Counted from the first letter of the stretch, positions 15,293 through 25,036 are shown. The stretch is 64,000 nt of DNA from SCTD01 sp963781675 (GCA_963781675.1 CAWAGF010000001.1:434001-498000); one strand, 5' to 3'. Notes: generated from the sequence alone by a model not told the origin. Program-made: numbers and translations.

Positions 15293-18187
15293 GTGATGCG
15301 CCCTGCCGTCGACGCTGCCTGGGACAGCTGCGCCTTCCCAGGCACCTTCCGCCGCTACCAGGCGCAGGCGCTCGACGCCGTCGACGCCCAGCGCGCGAGC
15401 GGGCAGACGCGGGCCTACGTCGTGATGCCGCCCGGCTCCGGCAAGACGGTCCTCGGGCTCGAGGCGGCCCGGCGGATCGGCCGCCGCACGATGGTGCTCA
15501 CGCCCAACACGGCGGTGCAGGCGCAGTGGCTCGCGCAGTGGAAGGCCTTCGGCGGCGACGGGCCGCACCCGTGCCCGGGCAGCGCGGAGCGCGCGCTGAC
15601 GGCGCCGGTGACCGTGCTGACCTACCAGTCGCTGACCGTCTGGGACCGCGGTGCCGACGACGAGGACGTCGAGGACGACGCCTCCGCCGCGCTGGCCGAG
15701 ACGCGGCGCGCGGCGCTGCGCGGCGAGCCCGGCTCGGACCTGCTCGACCTGCTGCACCCGCGCGGTCGCGACCTCGTGCGGCGCGCGGCGGCGACCGGTC
15801 CGTGGACGCTGGTGCTCGACGAGTGCCACCACCTGCTCGAGACGTGGGGCGCGCTCTGCCGTGCGCTGGTGCGCGCGCTCGGTGACGACACCTGGGTGGT
15901 CGGCCTGACCGCGACGCCACGCACCTCCATGACGGCCCGGCAGGCCGAGCTGTACGACGACCTGTTCGGCGACTGCGACTTCGCGGTGCCCACCCCGGCG
16001 GTCGTGAAGGAGGGCGAGCTCGCGCCGTACCAGGAGCTCGTCTACCTGACCGGCCCGACGGAGGAGGAGGACAGCTGGATCGTCGCCGAGCGCACCCGCT
16101 TCGCCGACCTGCAGGTCGAGCTGCTGTCCGAGCGCAGCGGCACGCTGCCGTTCCTCGACTGGCTGTGGCGGCGGCTGCACGACCGGCGGTACGAGAAGGG
16201 CAGCGCGCAGCTGACCTGGCGCGAGCTGGAGGACGCCGAGCCGGAGCTCGCGCGCGCCGGCCTGCGCCTCGTGCAGGCCGGCGTCCTGGAGCTGCCGGTC
16301 GGCGCGCGCCTGCGCGAGGAGCACCGGGCGACCGCCGACGCGCAGGACTGGGCGGTGCTGCTGGAGGCGTACGCCCGCGAGCACCTGTCGTCGTCGGGAG
16401 CGCTCGAGGACGCGCGCCTGCTGGAGGCGGTCCGCGCGGTGCTGCCGTCGCTCGGCTACACCCTCACCGTCCGCGGCCTGCGCACCGCCACCTCGCCGGT
16501 CGACCGGATCTGCGCGCTGTCGGCGGCCAAGGCGTCCGCCGCGGTGCACGTGCTGGAGGCGGAGTCCGACGCGCTGGGCGAGGACCTGCGCGCGGTCGTG
16601 CTGTGCGACTTCGAGCAGCGCAGCGCGCAGCCGCCGGCGTCGCTGCAGGAGGCCGGCCGCGAGCGCCCGGCGGGCTCCGCCCGGCTGGCGTTCCTGGCGC
16701 TGGCGCACAGCAGCCTGGCGCCGCGCCTTCGCCCGGTGCTGGTGACCGGGCGGACCGTCGCGATGCGCCGCGACGACCTCGCGGCGTTCCGGGCGTTCGC
16801 CCCGCCGGCGCTGTCCGACCGGCTGCTCGCCGACCCGCTCGACGGCAACCGCGCGCTGGTCACGCTGACCGCCGGCGTCGGCTGGAGCGCCCGCGTCTGG
16901 GTGCCGCTGCTGACCCGCTGGCTCGAGGCCGGCGGCACGCAGGTGCTCGTCGGCACCCGCGGCCTGCTCGGCGAGGGGTGGGACTGCCCGCCGCTGAACG
17001 TCGTCGTCGACCTGACCAGCGCCGCGACCCCGACAGCCGTCACGCAGCTGCGCGGGCGGTCGCTGCGGATCGACCCGGCGCGGCCGGACAAGGTCGCCGA
17101 CAACTGGACCGTCGTCTGCGTCGCGGACGAGCACCCGCGCGGTGACGCCGACTACCTGCGGGCCGTGCGCAAGCACGAGCAGCACCTCGCGCCCGGTCGC
17201 GACGGCGTGGTCGAGTCCGGCATCGGCCACTGCGACGAGGTGCTCGGGCCGTACGCCCCGCCGTCCGCGAGCAGCCGCGCCGCCGTCAACGGCCGGGCCC
17301 TGGTGCGGGCGCACGAGCGCGACGCGGTGCGGTCGGCGTGGGCGGTCGGCGAGGGCTACCGCGGCGTCGAGGTCGCCACCCTGCGCGTGCGCACCGAGCA
17401 GCCGCTCGGCCTGTCCGGCGGCGTGGTCCCACCCGCGCTGCTGCGCGCCCGGCGCACCCTCGGGGAGCCCGCCCCGGCGCCGCTGCCGTCGGGGCGCCGG
17501 CCGGTGCAGCTGTGGCCGCTCCCGCTCGGGACCGCTGTGGTGGCAGGCGGTTCCGTCGCCTACGCCGAGGGAGCCGCCCCCGGCGCGGCTGCCGGTGCGG
17601 GGGCCGGCCTGCTCGTGGCCGCGGGCATCGGCGGGCAGCGCTACGCCCAGCAGCTGCGCGCGCTGCGCACCAGCCCGGCGCACGAGCAGACGGCCACGCT
17701 GCGCCAGATGGCGTCCGCCGTCGCCGACGCGCTGCTGCGCACCGGCGCCTGCTCGGTCGGCGCCGCGGGCGTGCAGGTGCGCGGCATCAGGGGCGGCGAG
17801 TTCGCCTGCGAGCTGGACGCGCCGACGGCGGAGTCGGTGCTGTTCGCCGGCTGCCTCGACGAGCTGCTCGCCCCCCTGGCCGACCCGCGCTGGCTGGTCT
17901 CGCGGCTGGTGCTGCCGGTGCCCTCCGCAGACGTCGACCGCCGCCGGCTGGCCCGGGCCCGGGCGCTCGGACGCCCCGTCGAGGCGGCGGTCGCGTGGCA
18001 CGCCGTGCCCGGACCGCTCGGCCGGTCGAAGCCGCGGGTCGCCGCGTTCGAGGCCGCCTGGCGCGAGCACGTCGGGGCCGGCCGGCTCGTGCTCGCCAAG
18101 GACCCGGAGGGGTCGGCGCTGCTGGAGCTGCTGCGCGGTGAGGACCCGTTCGCCGTCACCAGCCGGCTGCGCACGGTCTGGCGCTAG
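15293..18187 (+). CDS. SF2 DEAD/DEAH-type helicase with an unusual C-terminal hydrophobic segment
   Basis: 964 residues. The helicase motifs run in order: Walker A MPPGSGKT (about residue 47), DECHH (175), GLTATPRT (200), GTRGLLGEGWDCP (555-567) and QLRGRSLRI (585). About 140 residues are inserted between the two RecA lobes. After residue 640 comes a separate ~320-residue region. It contains a Gly/Ala-rich hydrophobic stretch (about 743-785, GTAVVAGGSVAYAEG then GAAAGAGAGLLVAAGIGG) long enough for two membrane passes, followed by a soluble part. ATP-driven nucleic-acid remodelling is secure; the physiological role is unknown. It lies between a secreted peptidase gene and a convergent decarboxylase-like gene, overlapping the latter by 4 bp. 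Confidence 0.8.
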   Translation: MMRPAVDAAWDSCAFPGTFRRYQAQALDAVDAQRASGQTRAYVVMPPGSGKTVLGLEAARRIGRRTMVLTPNTAVQAQWLAQWKAFGGDGPHPCPGSAERALTAPVTVLTYQSLTVWDRGADDEDVEDDASAALAETRRAALRGEPGSDLLDLLHPRGRDLVRRAAATGPWTLVLDECHHLLETWGALCRALVRALGDDTWVVGLTATPRTSMTARQAELYDDLFGDCDFAVPTPAVVKEGELAPYQELVYLTGPTEEEDSWIVAERTRFADLQVELLSERSGTLPFLDWLWRRLHDRRYEKGSAQLTWRELEDAEPELARAGLRLVQAGVLELPVGARLREEHRATADAQDWAVLLEAYAREHLSSSGALEDARLLEAVRAVLPSLGYTLTVRGLRTATSPVDRICALSAAKASAAVHVLEAESDALGEDLRAVVLCDFEQRSAQPPASLQEAGRERPAGSARLAFLALAHSSLAPRLRPVLVTGRTVAMRRDDLAAFRAFAPPALSDRLLADPLDGNRALVTLTAGVGWSARVWVPLLTRWLEAGGTQVLVGTRGLLGEGWDCPPLNVVVDLTSAATPTAVTQLRGRSLRIDPARPDKVADNWTVVCVADEHPRGDADYLRAVRKHEQHLAPGRDGVVESGIGHCDEVLGPYAPPSASSRAAVNGRALVRAHERDAVRSAWAVGEGYRGVEVATLRVRTEQPLGLSGGVVPPALLRARRTLGEPAPAPLPSGRRPVQLWPLPLGTAVVAGGSVAYAEGAAPGAAAGAGAGLLVAAGIGGQRYAQQLRALRTSPAHEQTATLRQMASAVADALLRTGACSVGAAGVQVRGIRGGEFACELDAPTAESVLFAGCLDELLAPLADPRWLVSRLVLPVPSADVDRRRLARARALGRPVEAAVAWHAVPGPLGRSKPRVAAFEAAWREHVGAGRLVLAKDPEGSALLELLRGEDPFAVTSRLRTVWR

Positions 18188-18816
18188 CGCGGCGCCTGCA
18201 CCAGCATCCGTCCCTCGGCGACCACCCCGCGGTGGGTCCCGGTCCCGAGCCAGCCGCCCAGCACCGGCCCGCGCGCCGCCACGCGCACCCGCGCCAGCCG
18301 CCCCGTGCCGCGCAGCGAGATGACCGCCCGGCGATCGGCCTGCGCGTTGACCAGCGGCCCGCGCAGCGGCAGTCGCGGACCGCGCTCGACGGCGTCGACG
18401 GCCACCGCCCAGCCGTCCCCCTCGGCGCTGCGGCCGTCGGCGGAGAAGCGCGCAACGGCCTTGGGCAGCGCCCAGTGCGCGCGGCCGCCGTGCACCGACG
18501 GCAGCGAGTCGACGGCGATGAACGGCACGTGCACGACCGGTCGCAGCGTCCCGCGCAGCAGCGGTCCGGCGAACACCTCGCGGTACGGCCCGACCGGCGA
18601 CTCGAGGTAGTCGACGACGGCGCCGACCGTCAGCGCGCGCACGCGCCCGGCGTAGCGCGCGCTGCTCGGCAGCGGCGACGGCGCCCGCTGCACCCACACC
18701 ACCGCGCGCACCCGGCAGTCCCAGGGCGGACCGGGCGTGCTGTCCGGCAGCTGCGCTGCGAGCTCGGCCGGCAGCCGGCTCTCCGGGACGCACTCGAGGT
18801 CCACCGGTGCGCTCAT
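18184..18816 (-). CDS. Acetoacetate-decarboxylase-like fold protein
   Basis: 210 residues. YLESPVGPYREVFAGPLLR and VDSLPSVHGGRAHWALPKAV match the conserved core of the acetoacetate decarboxylase superfamily, where a Lys near the Pro-Lys forms a Schiff base with keto acids. The PK pair is present, but the family includes many members with other aldolase-like activity, so the reaction is open. ATG start at 18816 with CAGGAT 6 nt upstream; it diverges from a lipoprotein gene. Confidence 0.65.
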   Translation of the reverse strand: MSAPVDLECVPESRLPAELAAQLPDSTPGPPWDCRVRAVVWVQRAPSPLPSSARYAGRVRALTVGAVVDYLESPVGPYREVFAGPLLRGTLRPVVHVPFIAVDSLPSVHGGRAHWALPKAVARFSADGRSAEGDGWAVAVDAVERGPRLPLRGPLVNAQADRRAVISLRGTGRLARVRVAARGPVLGGWLGTGTHRGVVAEGRMLVQAPR

Positions 18817-18822
18817 GGCGTC

Positions 18823-18828
18823 ATCCTG
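18823..18828 (-). promoter_or_regulatory. -10-like hexamer of the decarboxylase-like gene
   Basis: CAGGAT on the minus strand, 6 nt before the ATG at 18816. Confidence 0.4.
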
Positions 18829-18839
18829 CCCGCATGCGG

Positions 18840-18845
18840 TAGACG
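18840..18845 (+). promoter_or_regulatory. -10-like hexamer of the lipoprotein gene
   Basis: TAGACG, 6 nt before the GTG at 18852; less perfect than its neighbours at the sixth base. Confidence 0.35.
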
Positions 18846-18851
18846 TGCGGC

Positions 18852-19802
18852 GTGCGGTTGCGGGTGCTGCTCCTGTGCGGGGCCCTGGTCGCGGGCTGCT
18901 CGGGCACCCCGGACCGGCCGGCGCGGCCTGCGTCGTGGACCGTCGAGCTGAGCACCGCCCCGACGCTGCTGGCGCTCACGCCGGACCAGGTCTACGGCGC
19001 GTCGTTCGGCAACGGCGTCGGCGGCTCGCAGGTCTACCGGGTCGCCCGCGACACCGGCCGCAAGCAGGCGCAGCACACGCTCGCCGGTCAGCCGAACGGC
19101 ATGGTGCTCGCGCCCGACGGCGAGCTGTGGCTGGTCACGCAGAAGCTGCCGGACCAGCCGAGCGGCACAGGCATCCAGGTGCTCGACCCGCTGACGCTGG
19201 CGACCCGCCGCACCCTGCAGGTGACCGGCATCCCGCTCTCGCTCGCCTTCCTCGGCGATGTCCTGTGGGTCGGCGACGCGCAGGGGCTGCGCCGCACCGA
19301 CCCCGCCGACGGCGCGGTGCTGCAGTCGGTGCGCACCTCCGTCGCCGCCCAGCGGCTGGTCGTCGCCGGCGACGCGCTGCTCGTGGTCGGCGCCGACGGG
19401 GTGCAGCGCGTGGACGCCTCCGGGGAGCCCGGCCCGGTGCGGAAGCTTCCGGCCGCGGGCAGCGTCGCCGCGACCGGTAACGCCGACCGGGCCTGGGTGC
19501 TCTACCCGGACGAGCGGGCCGAGTCGGTGCTCACCCCGCTCGACCCGCGCACCCTCGAGCCCGGCGCGAGCGCTTCGAGCCCCGGCCGGGCGGGGGCTGC
19601 CGCGCACCTGGCGGGCGACGCGCTGTGGGTCAGCGACCCGGGCGGTGGGCGGCTGCTGTGCCTGGACGCCACCACGGGAGCACTGCGCGGCTCGCGCGAG
19701 GTGGCCCTCACCGGCCCGGCGGTGGCGGACGCGACCAGCGTGGTGGTCGCCCGCGCGCAGGGGGCGGCCGCCCTGCCCGCCCGCTGCGCCGGAGCGGACT
19801 AG
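18852..19802 (+). CDS. Lipoprotein with a beta-propeller-like repeat domain
   Basis: 316 residues. The N-terminus LRVLLLCGALVAGCSGT carries a lipobox with the lipidated Cys near residue 16, so the protein is anchored outside the membrane. The rest consists of repeating strands such as GMVLAPDGELWLVTQ, LAFLGDVLWVGDAQGLRR and HLAGDALWVSDPGGGRLL, typical of NHL/SMP-30 or YncE-like beta propellers that act in ligand binding or as scaffolds. No catalytic residues are evident. GTG start; rarD follows after 9 bp. Confidence 0.7.
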   Translation: MRLRVLLLCGALVAGCSGTPDRPARPASWTVELSTAPTLLALTPDQVYGASFGNGVGGSQVYRVARDTGRKQAQHTLAGQPNGMVLAPDGELWLVTQKLPDQPSGTGIQVLDPLTLATRRTLQVTGIPLSLAFLGDVLWVGDAQGLRRTDPADGAVLQSVRTSVAAQRLVVAGDALLVVGADGVQRVDASGEPGPVRKLPAAGSVAATGNADRAWVLYPDERAESVLTPLDPRTLEPGASASSPGRAGAAAHLAGDALWVSDPGGGRLLCLDATTGALRGSREVALTGPAVADATSVVVARAQGAAALPARCAGAD

Positions 19803-19805
19803 CGT
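19800..19805 (+). promoter_or_regulatory. -10 hexamer of rarD
   Basis: TAGCGT, 6 nt before the GTG at 19812, overlapping the stop codon of the lipoprotein gene. Confidence 0.45.
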
Positions 19806-19811
19806 GAGCGG

Positions 19812-20717
19812 GTGACAGCCACCCGCCGCGGCGTCCTCTACGGCGCCTCCGCGTACCTGCTCTGGGGGCTGTTCCCGCTCTACTGGCCGCTGCTCGAGCC
19901 GTCGGGCGCGCTGGAGGTCCTCGCCCACCGGATCCTGTGGTCGCTGGTCGTCGTCGCCGTGCTCCTCGCCGTGACCCGCCGCTGGGGCGCCGTGCGCGAG
20001 GCGCTGTCCGACCGCGGCCGCGCGGCCCGGCTCGCCCTGGCCGCGGTCGTCGTCGCCGTCAACTGGGGCACCTACATCTACGGCGTCACGACCGAGCGGG
20101 TGGTCGAGACCTCGCTCGGCTACTTCGTGAACCCCATCGTCACGGTCCTGCTCGGGGTCCTCGTGCTCGGCGAGCGGCTGCGCCCCGTGCAGTGGACCGC
20201 GCTCGGCGCCGCCTTCGTGGCCGTCGTCGTGCTGACCGTCGAGAACGGCAGCCCGCCGTGGATCGCGCTGGTCCTGGCCTTCTCGTTCGGGACGTACGGC
20301 CTGCTGAAGAAGACGGCCGGCGTCGGCGCGGTCGAGGGGCTGGCGATCGAGACCGCCGTCCTGCTCCCCGTGGCAGCGGCGTACGTCGCCTTCCTCGGGG
20401 TCAGCGGCGCGGGGACCTTCGGCGCCGAGGGCCCCGGCCACGCCGGCCTGCTGGCGCTGTCCGGGGTCATCACGGCCGTGCCGCTGCTGCTGTTCGGCGC
20501 CGCTGCCTCGCGGGTGCCGCTGACGACGCTCGGCGTGCTGCAGTACCTCGCGCCCACGATGCAGTTCCTGCTCGGCGTCACGCTGTTCGACGAGCCGCTG
20601 CCGCTGGTGAAGCTGCTGGGCTTCGTGCTCGTGTGGTTCGGGCTGGTGCTGTTCTCCGCCGACCTGGTGCGCCACCACCGCCGCACGGCGCGGCTCGCGG
20701 TCACCGCACCTGCCTAG
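19812..20717 (+). CDS. rarD: EamA/DMT-family transporter, RarD type
   Basis: 301 residues with ten predicted membrane helices in two EamA repeats. YGASAYLLWGLFPLYWPLL, the internal VNWGTYIYGVTTERVVETSL and SLGYFVNPIVTVLLG are characteristic of RarD. The drug/metabolite transporter superfamily exports small metabolites; RarD substrates are not established. The start follows from a TAGCGT hexamer 6 nt upstream. murB begins 9 bp downstream with its own TAGGCT hexamer. Confidence 0.85.
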   Translation: MTATRRGVLYGASAYLLWGLFPLYWPLLEPSGALEVLAHRILWSLVVVAVLLAVTRRWGAVREALSDRGRAARLALAAVVVAVNWGTYIYGVTTERVVETSLGYFVNPIVTVLLGVLVLGERLRPVQWTALGAAFVAVVVLTVENGSPPWIALVLAFSFGTYGLLKKTAGVGAVEGLAIETAVLLPVAAAYVAFLGVSGAGTFGAEGPGHAGLLALSGVITAVPLLLFGAAASRVPLTTLGVLQYLAPTMQFLLGVTLFDEPLPLVKLLGFVLVWFGLVLFSADLVRHHRRTARLAVTAPA

Positions 20718-20720
20718 GCT
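20715..20720 (+). promoter_or_regulatory. -10 hexamer of murB
   Basis: TAGGCT, 6 nt before the GTG at 20727. Confidence 0.5.
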
Positions 20721-20726
20721 GACCGC

Positions 20727-21759
20727 GTGCTCGACCGCGCGGACGTCCCGCTCGCCCCGCTGACGACGCTGCGCCTCGGCGGACCGGCCAAGCGGCTGGT
20801 CACGGCGTACGACGAGGCGTCGGTCGTGCAGGTCGTCCGCGAGGCCGACGCCGCCGGCGAGCCGCTGCTCGTGCTCGGCGGCGGCAGCAACGTCGTGCTG
20901 CCCGACGAGGGCTTCGCCGGGACGGTGCTGCGGGTCGCGAACCACGGCCTGGCCGGCGCAGCAGGACGGCGACCGGGTGCTGCTCACCGCCGGCGCGGGC
21001 GAGGAGTGGGAGTCCTTCGTCGCTCTGTGCGTCGCCGACCGGCTGGCCGGGATCGAGGCGCTGTCGGGCATCCCCGGCCTGGTCGGCGGCGAGCCCCGTG
21101 CAGAACATCGGGGCGTACGGCCAGGACGTGTCGCAGACCATCACCGCCGTGCGGGCGTACGACCGGAGGCAGCAGCAGGTCGTCGAGCTCGCCGACTGCG
21201 GCTTCTCCTACCGGCACAGCGTCTTCAAGGCAGAGCCGGGCCGGTGGGTCGTGCTCGCGGTGACCTTCGGCCTGGCGGTCGAGCGCGCTGTCGGCGCCGG
21301 TCGGCTACGCCGAGCTGGCCCGGCGGCTCGGGGTCGAGGTGGGGGAGCGCGCGCCGCTCGGCGAGGTGCGCGAGGCGGTGCTCGCCCTGCGCCGGAGCAA
21401 GGGGATGGTGCTCGACGCCGCCGACCCCGACACCCGCAGCGCCGGCTCCTTCTTCACCAACCCGCTGCTGACGCCCGAGCAGGTGGCGGCGCTGCCCGGG
21501 CGGCCGCCCGTCCTGGCCGGAGCCGGACGGCCGGGTGAAGGTGTCCGCGGCCTGGCTGATCGAGCACGCCGGCTTCGGCAAGGGGGCCTTCGACGGGCCG
21601 GTCGGCATCTCCAGCAAGCACACCCTCGCGCTGGTCAACCGCGGCGGCGGTACGACGGCGGACCTGCGCCGGGTCGCCGGAGCGGTGCGCGACGGCGTGC
21701 GCGCGGCGTTCGGCGTGGAGCTGGTGCCGGAGCCGGTCTTCGTGGGCACGCCGCTCTGA
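20727..21759 (+). CDS. murB: UDP-N-acetylenolpyruvoylglucosamine reductase, frame broken four times
   Basis: FAD enzyme that makes UDP-MurNAc for peptidoglycan. The protein can be followed through five frame segments: LTTLRLGGPAKRLVTAY and VLGGGSNVVLPDEGF; AGAGEEWESFV; VQNIGAYGQDVSQTI and FSYRHSVFK; RSKGMVLDAADPDTRSAGSF; and KVSAAWLIEHAGFGKGAFDG. Each switch needs removal of one base: about 20953-20957, 21084-21090, 21281-21288 and 21513-21518. The corrected length is 342 residues, normal for the family, and FAD-binding and catalytic parts are complete. MurB is essential, so sequence errors are much more likely than a pseudogene. Confidence 0.85.
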
Positions 21760-21768
21760 CCGGTCAGG

Positions 21769-22645
21769 TCAGCGGACGCCGACGTCCCGCCCGAGCAGCC
21801 GCCAGGCCAGCCCACCCGCCCCGATGAGCGGCCCCTCGGCGCCCAGGCCGACGGGCCGGACCTCGCAGCCCTGCGTGTAGCCCATCCGCGACTGCTCACG
21901 GAGCGAGGCGTTCGCCGCCGCGAAGAAGGGGGCGCCGAAGCCGAGGGCCACCGAGCCGCCGACGAGCACGACGGACAGGTCGAGCAGGTTCGCCACCGAG
22001 GCCAGGCCCAGCCCGAGCAGGCGGCCCGCCCGCTCGACCTCGTCCGGACCGGCGCCGCTGGCCGGACCGCCGAGCCGGCGGCCGATCGCCGTACCGCTGA
22101 TCTCCGCCTCCAGGCAGCCGCGACCGCCGCAGCTGCAGCGCTCCCCGTCCGGGACGGCGATGAGGTGCCCGACGTGACCGGCGTTGCCGGACGCGCCGTC
22201 GAGCAGCCGCCCGTCGACGACCAGCCCGCCGCCCACCCCGGTGGAGACCACCATGGCGAGGAAGTCGCGCACGCCGGCGCCGGCGCCCGTCCAGCCCTCG
22301 CCGACCGCGAGCGCCTTGGCGTCGCCGTCCACGGCCGACGGGCAGCCCCCACGCCTCCGTCACCCGGGCCAGCAGCGGGTAGTCGCGCCAGCCCGGGATG
22401 TTCAGCGGCGAGACGGTGGCGCCGCCCGCCGTCATCGGACCGGCGGAGCCGACGCCGACGGCCCGGGCACCCGGCCGGGTCGACCTGCTCCACGGCGCTG
22501 CGCAGCGCGGCGAAGACCTCCTCCGGGTCGGTGCCGCGGGGGGTCGGTGCGGAAGCGGAGCGCAGCAGCGCGCCGGAGGCGTCGACGACGCCGGCAGCGA
22601 TCTTCGTGCCGCCGACGTCGACGGCCAGGACGGTCTCGACCGCCC
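21769..22645 (-). CDS. ROK-family sugar kinase (glucokinase-like), frame broken twice
   Basis: Segments read LAVDVGGTKIAAGVVDASG (ATP-binding phosphate-1 loop), VGVGSAGPMTAGGATVSP, DGDAKALAVGEGWTGAG, and GHLIAVPDGERCSCGGRGCLE, the ROK CXCGXXGCXE zinc signature. The enzyme would phosphorylate glucose or another sugar, or bind sugar as a regulator. No winged-helix N-terminus is present, favouring a kinase. One extra base is needed at about 22470-22478 and one at about 22333-22338. The start codon is not resolved: the frame runs into the DUF3039 stop without a clear ATG/GTG, so the 5' boundary is approximate. Confidence 0.75.
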
Positions 22646-22872
22646 TAGCCCATCGCCTCGAGCATGCCCATCATCTCCTTGCACTCCGGGCAGACCGGGT
22701 ACTTCTCCGGGTCGCGGCCGGGCAGCCACTTCTTGCCGCACAGGGCCGTGACCGGGACGCCGTCGACGGCGCTGCGGAGGATGTCGGCCTTGCGCACGAA
22801 GTGGCTGAAGCGGTTGTCGTCGCCGTCGTCGAGCTGCGGGTCGCCGACGGGCCGGGTGTCGAGCTCGGTCAT
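22645..22872 (-). CDS. DUF3039 family protein
   Basis: 75 residues, the usual size of this actinobacterial family. RKADILRSAVDGVPVTALCG and KYPVCPECKEMMGML hold three cysteines that probably bind a metal. Function is unknown. ATG 22872 is supported by TACCCT exactly 6 nt upstream. The ROK gene follows immediately on the same strand, so they are probably co-transcribed. Confidence 0.8.
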   Translation of the reverse strand: MTELDTRPVGDPQLDDGDDNRFSHFVRKADILRSAVDGVPVTALCGKKWLPGRDPEKYPVCPECKEMMGMLEAMG

Positions 22873-22878
22873 GCCACC

Positions 22879-22884
22879 AGGGTA
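22879..22884 (-). promoter_or_regulatory. -10 hexamer of the DUF3039 gene
   Basis: TACCCT on the minus strand, 6 nt before the ATG at 22872. Confidence 0.5.
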
Positions 22885-22895
22885 GGACGAGCGGC

Positions 22896-24933
22896 TCAGG
22901 CCCCGAGCGCGGTGACCTCGGCGGCCGGTCGTCGGTAGGCGTCCACCCAGTCGTCCAGCGCCTCGGCGGCGATCGGCCGCGACAGGTGGTAGCCCTGGAT
23001 GACGTCGCAGCCCAGCGCGCGCAGCATCGACCAGGTGGCCTCGTCCTCCACCCCCTCGGCCACCAGCTTGAGGCCGAGGTTGTGACCGAGCTCGATCGTC
23101 GAGCGGACGATGACGGCGTCGTTGGAGTTGCTGGTCATCGACAGCACGAAGGAGCGGTCGATCTTGAGCTCGTTGGCCTCGAGCCGCTTGAGGTAGGCCA
23201 GCGAGGAGTAGCCGGTCCCGAAGTCGTCGATCGACAGCACCACCCCGAGGTCGCGCAGCAGCCCCAGGACGGTCATGGTGCGGGTCGGGTCGACCATGAT
23301 CGAGGTCTCGGTGACCTCGAGGGTCAGCAGCTCCGGCGGGACCCCCCAGCGGCCCAGCAGGCCGGCGACCTGGCGCGGCAGGTCCAGGTCGGTGAGCACC
23401 CGCACCGACAGGTTCACCGCCACGCCGAGCGGGCGTCGGGCGTCGCGCAGTCGCCGGGAGGTGCGCAGCGCCTGGTCGAGCACCTCCAGCGTGAGCGGCC
23501 CGATGAGCCCGGTGTTCTCGGCGATCCCGATGAACTCGTCGGGGTAGACGAGCCCGCGCGTGGGGTGCTGCCAGCGGACCAGCGCCTCGAGCCCGACGAG
23601 ATCGCCTGTGCGCGCGTCGCACTTGGGCTGGTAGTGCACGACGAGCTGCCCGCTGCCGATGCCCTCACGCAGCTCGCCGAGCAGCGCGAGCTTCTCGACG
23701 CTGTGCAGGTCCCGTTCGGCGGAGTAGAGGGCGAAGCAGCCGCGGTGCTCCTTGGCCGCGTAGAGCGCGACGTCGGCCCGCTGCATGCAGCGTGGTCACG
23801 TCGTCGCCGTGGTCCGGCGCCAGGGCGATGCCGACCGAGGCCTGCACGTCCAGGCGCACGCCGTCGATGCTGAACGGCTGCATGAGGGCCGTGACGACGC
23901 GACGCGCGACCTCCTCCGCGTCCTGCTGGCCGGTGACCTGGTTGGCCAGCACGGCGAACTCGTCGCCGCCGAGTCGCGCCACGGAGTCCCCGTCACGCAG
24001 CGAGTCCCGCAGCCGCGTCCCCACCTCACGGATCAGCTGGTCGCCGACGTAGTGCCCGAGCGTGTCGTTGATCTCCTTGAAGTGGTCCAGGTCGATCAGC
24101 AGCACAGCGGTGCCCTCGCCGGCCCGCGCACCGGTCTCGAGCGCCTTCGTCAGCCGCTGCTGCAGCAGGGCGCGGTTGGGCAGCCCGGTCAGCCCGTCGT
24201 GCAGCGCCTCCCGCTCGCGCTCGGCGGCCAGCTTGGCGCTCCGGTGGACGGCGGCGATCGGCAGCATCATCAGCGGGAGCAGCCAGAGCGAGAACGTGCA
24301 CGCGACGATGACGACCGGCGCGAACGAGAGCAGCACGCCCGACGTGGACAGCTGGAAGCGGACGTCCTCACGCAGGTGCGGCAGGATCGGCCGGTCCAGC
24401 CAGATCGCGATCACCGCGCCGGTCAGGCCGTTGTTGACGGTGAAGAAGACGGCGCCGGCAAGCAGGGCCGGGAGCACGTCGGCGAGGGCGAAGGCCTGCT
24501 CGTCGGCGAGGTAGGCACGGCCGGTCATGAGGCAGAAGGCCGCGCGGGTGGCGGCGGCGCTCAGCATGAGCTGGGCGATGTTGAACAGGATGCGGCGCAG
24601 GTCCTTGCGCCGGCGCAGGTCGTCGAACCCGGCGGACAGGATCTGCATCGGGATCAGCAGCCACACGGGGCCGAGGATCGCGACGGCGAGGATGAAGGTG
24701 GCGGAGGGGGTGACCTCGTCCACGTCGTCGTCGCCGCGTGAGATGACGATGGGCTGGGCCTCCCCCACCACCATGCAGGCGACGAGGATGAGGGCTGCCG
24801 TGCTCGGTCGTTCGAGGTCCGCACCGACCATCCGGGCGACGAGGTCGAGGAGCACCGCGGCCCCGGCTGCGACGACGGCCCACACGTAGACGTCGAGTCG
24901 AGCCGGCCGCAGGCGCACGCGCCGGCGTGGCAT
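22896..24933 (-). CDS. Membrane GGDEF-EAL protein (c-di-GMP synthesis/degradation), frame broken once
   Basis: About 678 residues after correction. Five or six membrane helices fill residues 15-215. The diguanylate cyclase has LIDLDHFKEINDTLGHYVGD and an intact RLGGDEFAVL with an inhibitory RDGD site five residues before it. The phosphodiesterase domain has GLEALVRWQHP, IDDFGTGYSSLAYLKRL, ELKIDRSF, AEGVED and QGYHLSRPI, so both active sites look competent. One extra base near 23783-23786 (CTGCATGCAG) breaks the frame between the domains; corrected, it reads DVTTLMQRADVALYAAKEHRG. ATG 24933 is preferred, though no good Shine-Dalgarno or -10 precedes it. Two micro-ORFs and hairpins lie upstream. 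Confidence 0.85.
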
Positions 24934-24971
24934 CAGGCCCACCTGGGTCTCCGATCGGGTGCCGCGGCGGG

Positions 24972-25005
24972 CGCGCCCGGTCCCGCAGCTGCGGGACCGG
25001 GCGCG
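24972..25005. repeat. 34-bp perfect palindrome upstream of the GGDEF-EAL gene
   Basis: Perfect 17+17 palindrome with half-site CGCGCCCGGTCCCGCAG. It starts 4 nt after the stop of the 8-codon micro-ORF (minus strand) and ends 39 nt before the GGDEF-EAL ATG. As RNA it forms a very strong hairpin, well placed to be an attenuator. Confidence 0.7.
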
Positions 25006-25009
25006 GCAC

Positions 25010-25036
25010 TCACCACTTGTGGCTGTAGCTCCGCAC
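25010..25036 (-). CDS. Micro-ORF 2, possible leader peptide
   Basis: GTG-initiated 8-codon ORF, peptide (M)RSYSHKW-stop. It has a good Shine-Dalgarno GAGGAG 5 nt upstream. The 34-bp palindrome follows directly and the GGDEF-EAL gene follows that. The short length, good ribosome site, terminal basic-Trp and immediate hairpin suggest translation-dependent control of the gene below. No homologue is known to me. Confidence 0.45.
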   Translation of the reverse strand: MRSYSHKW

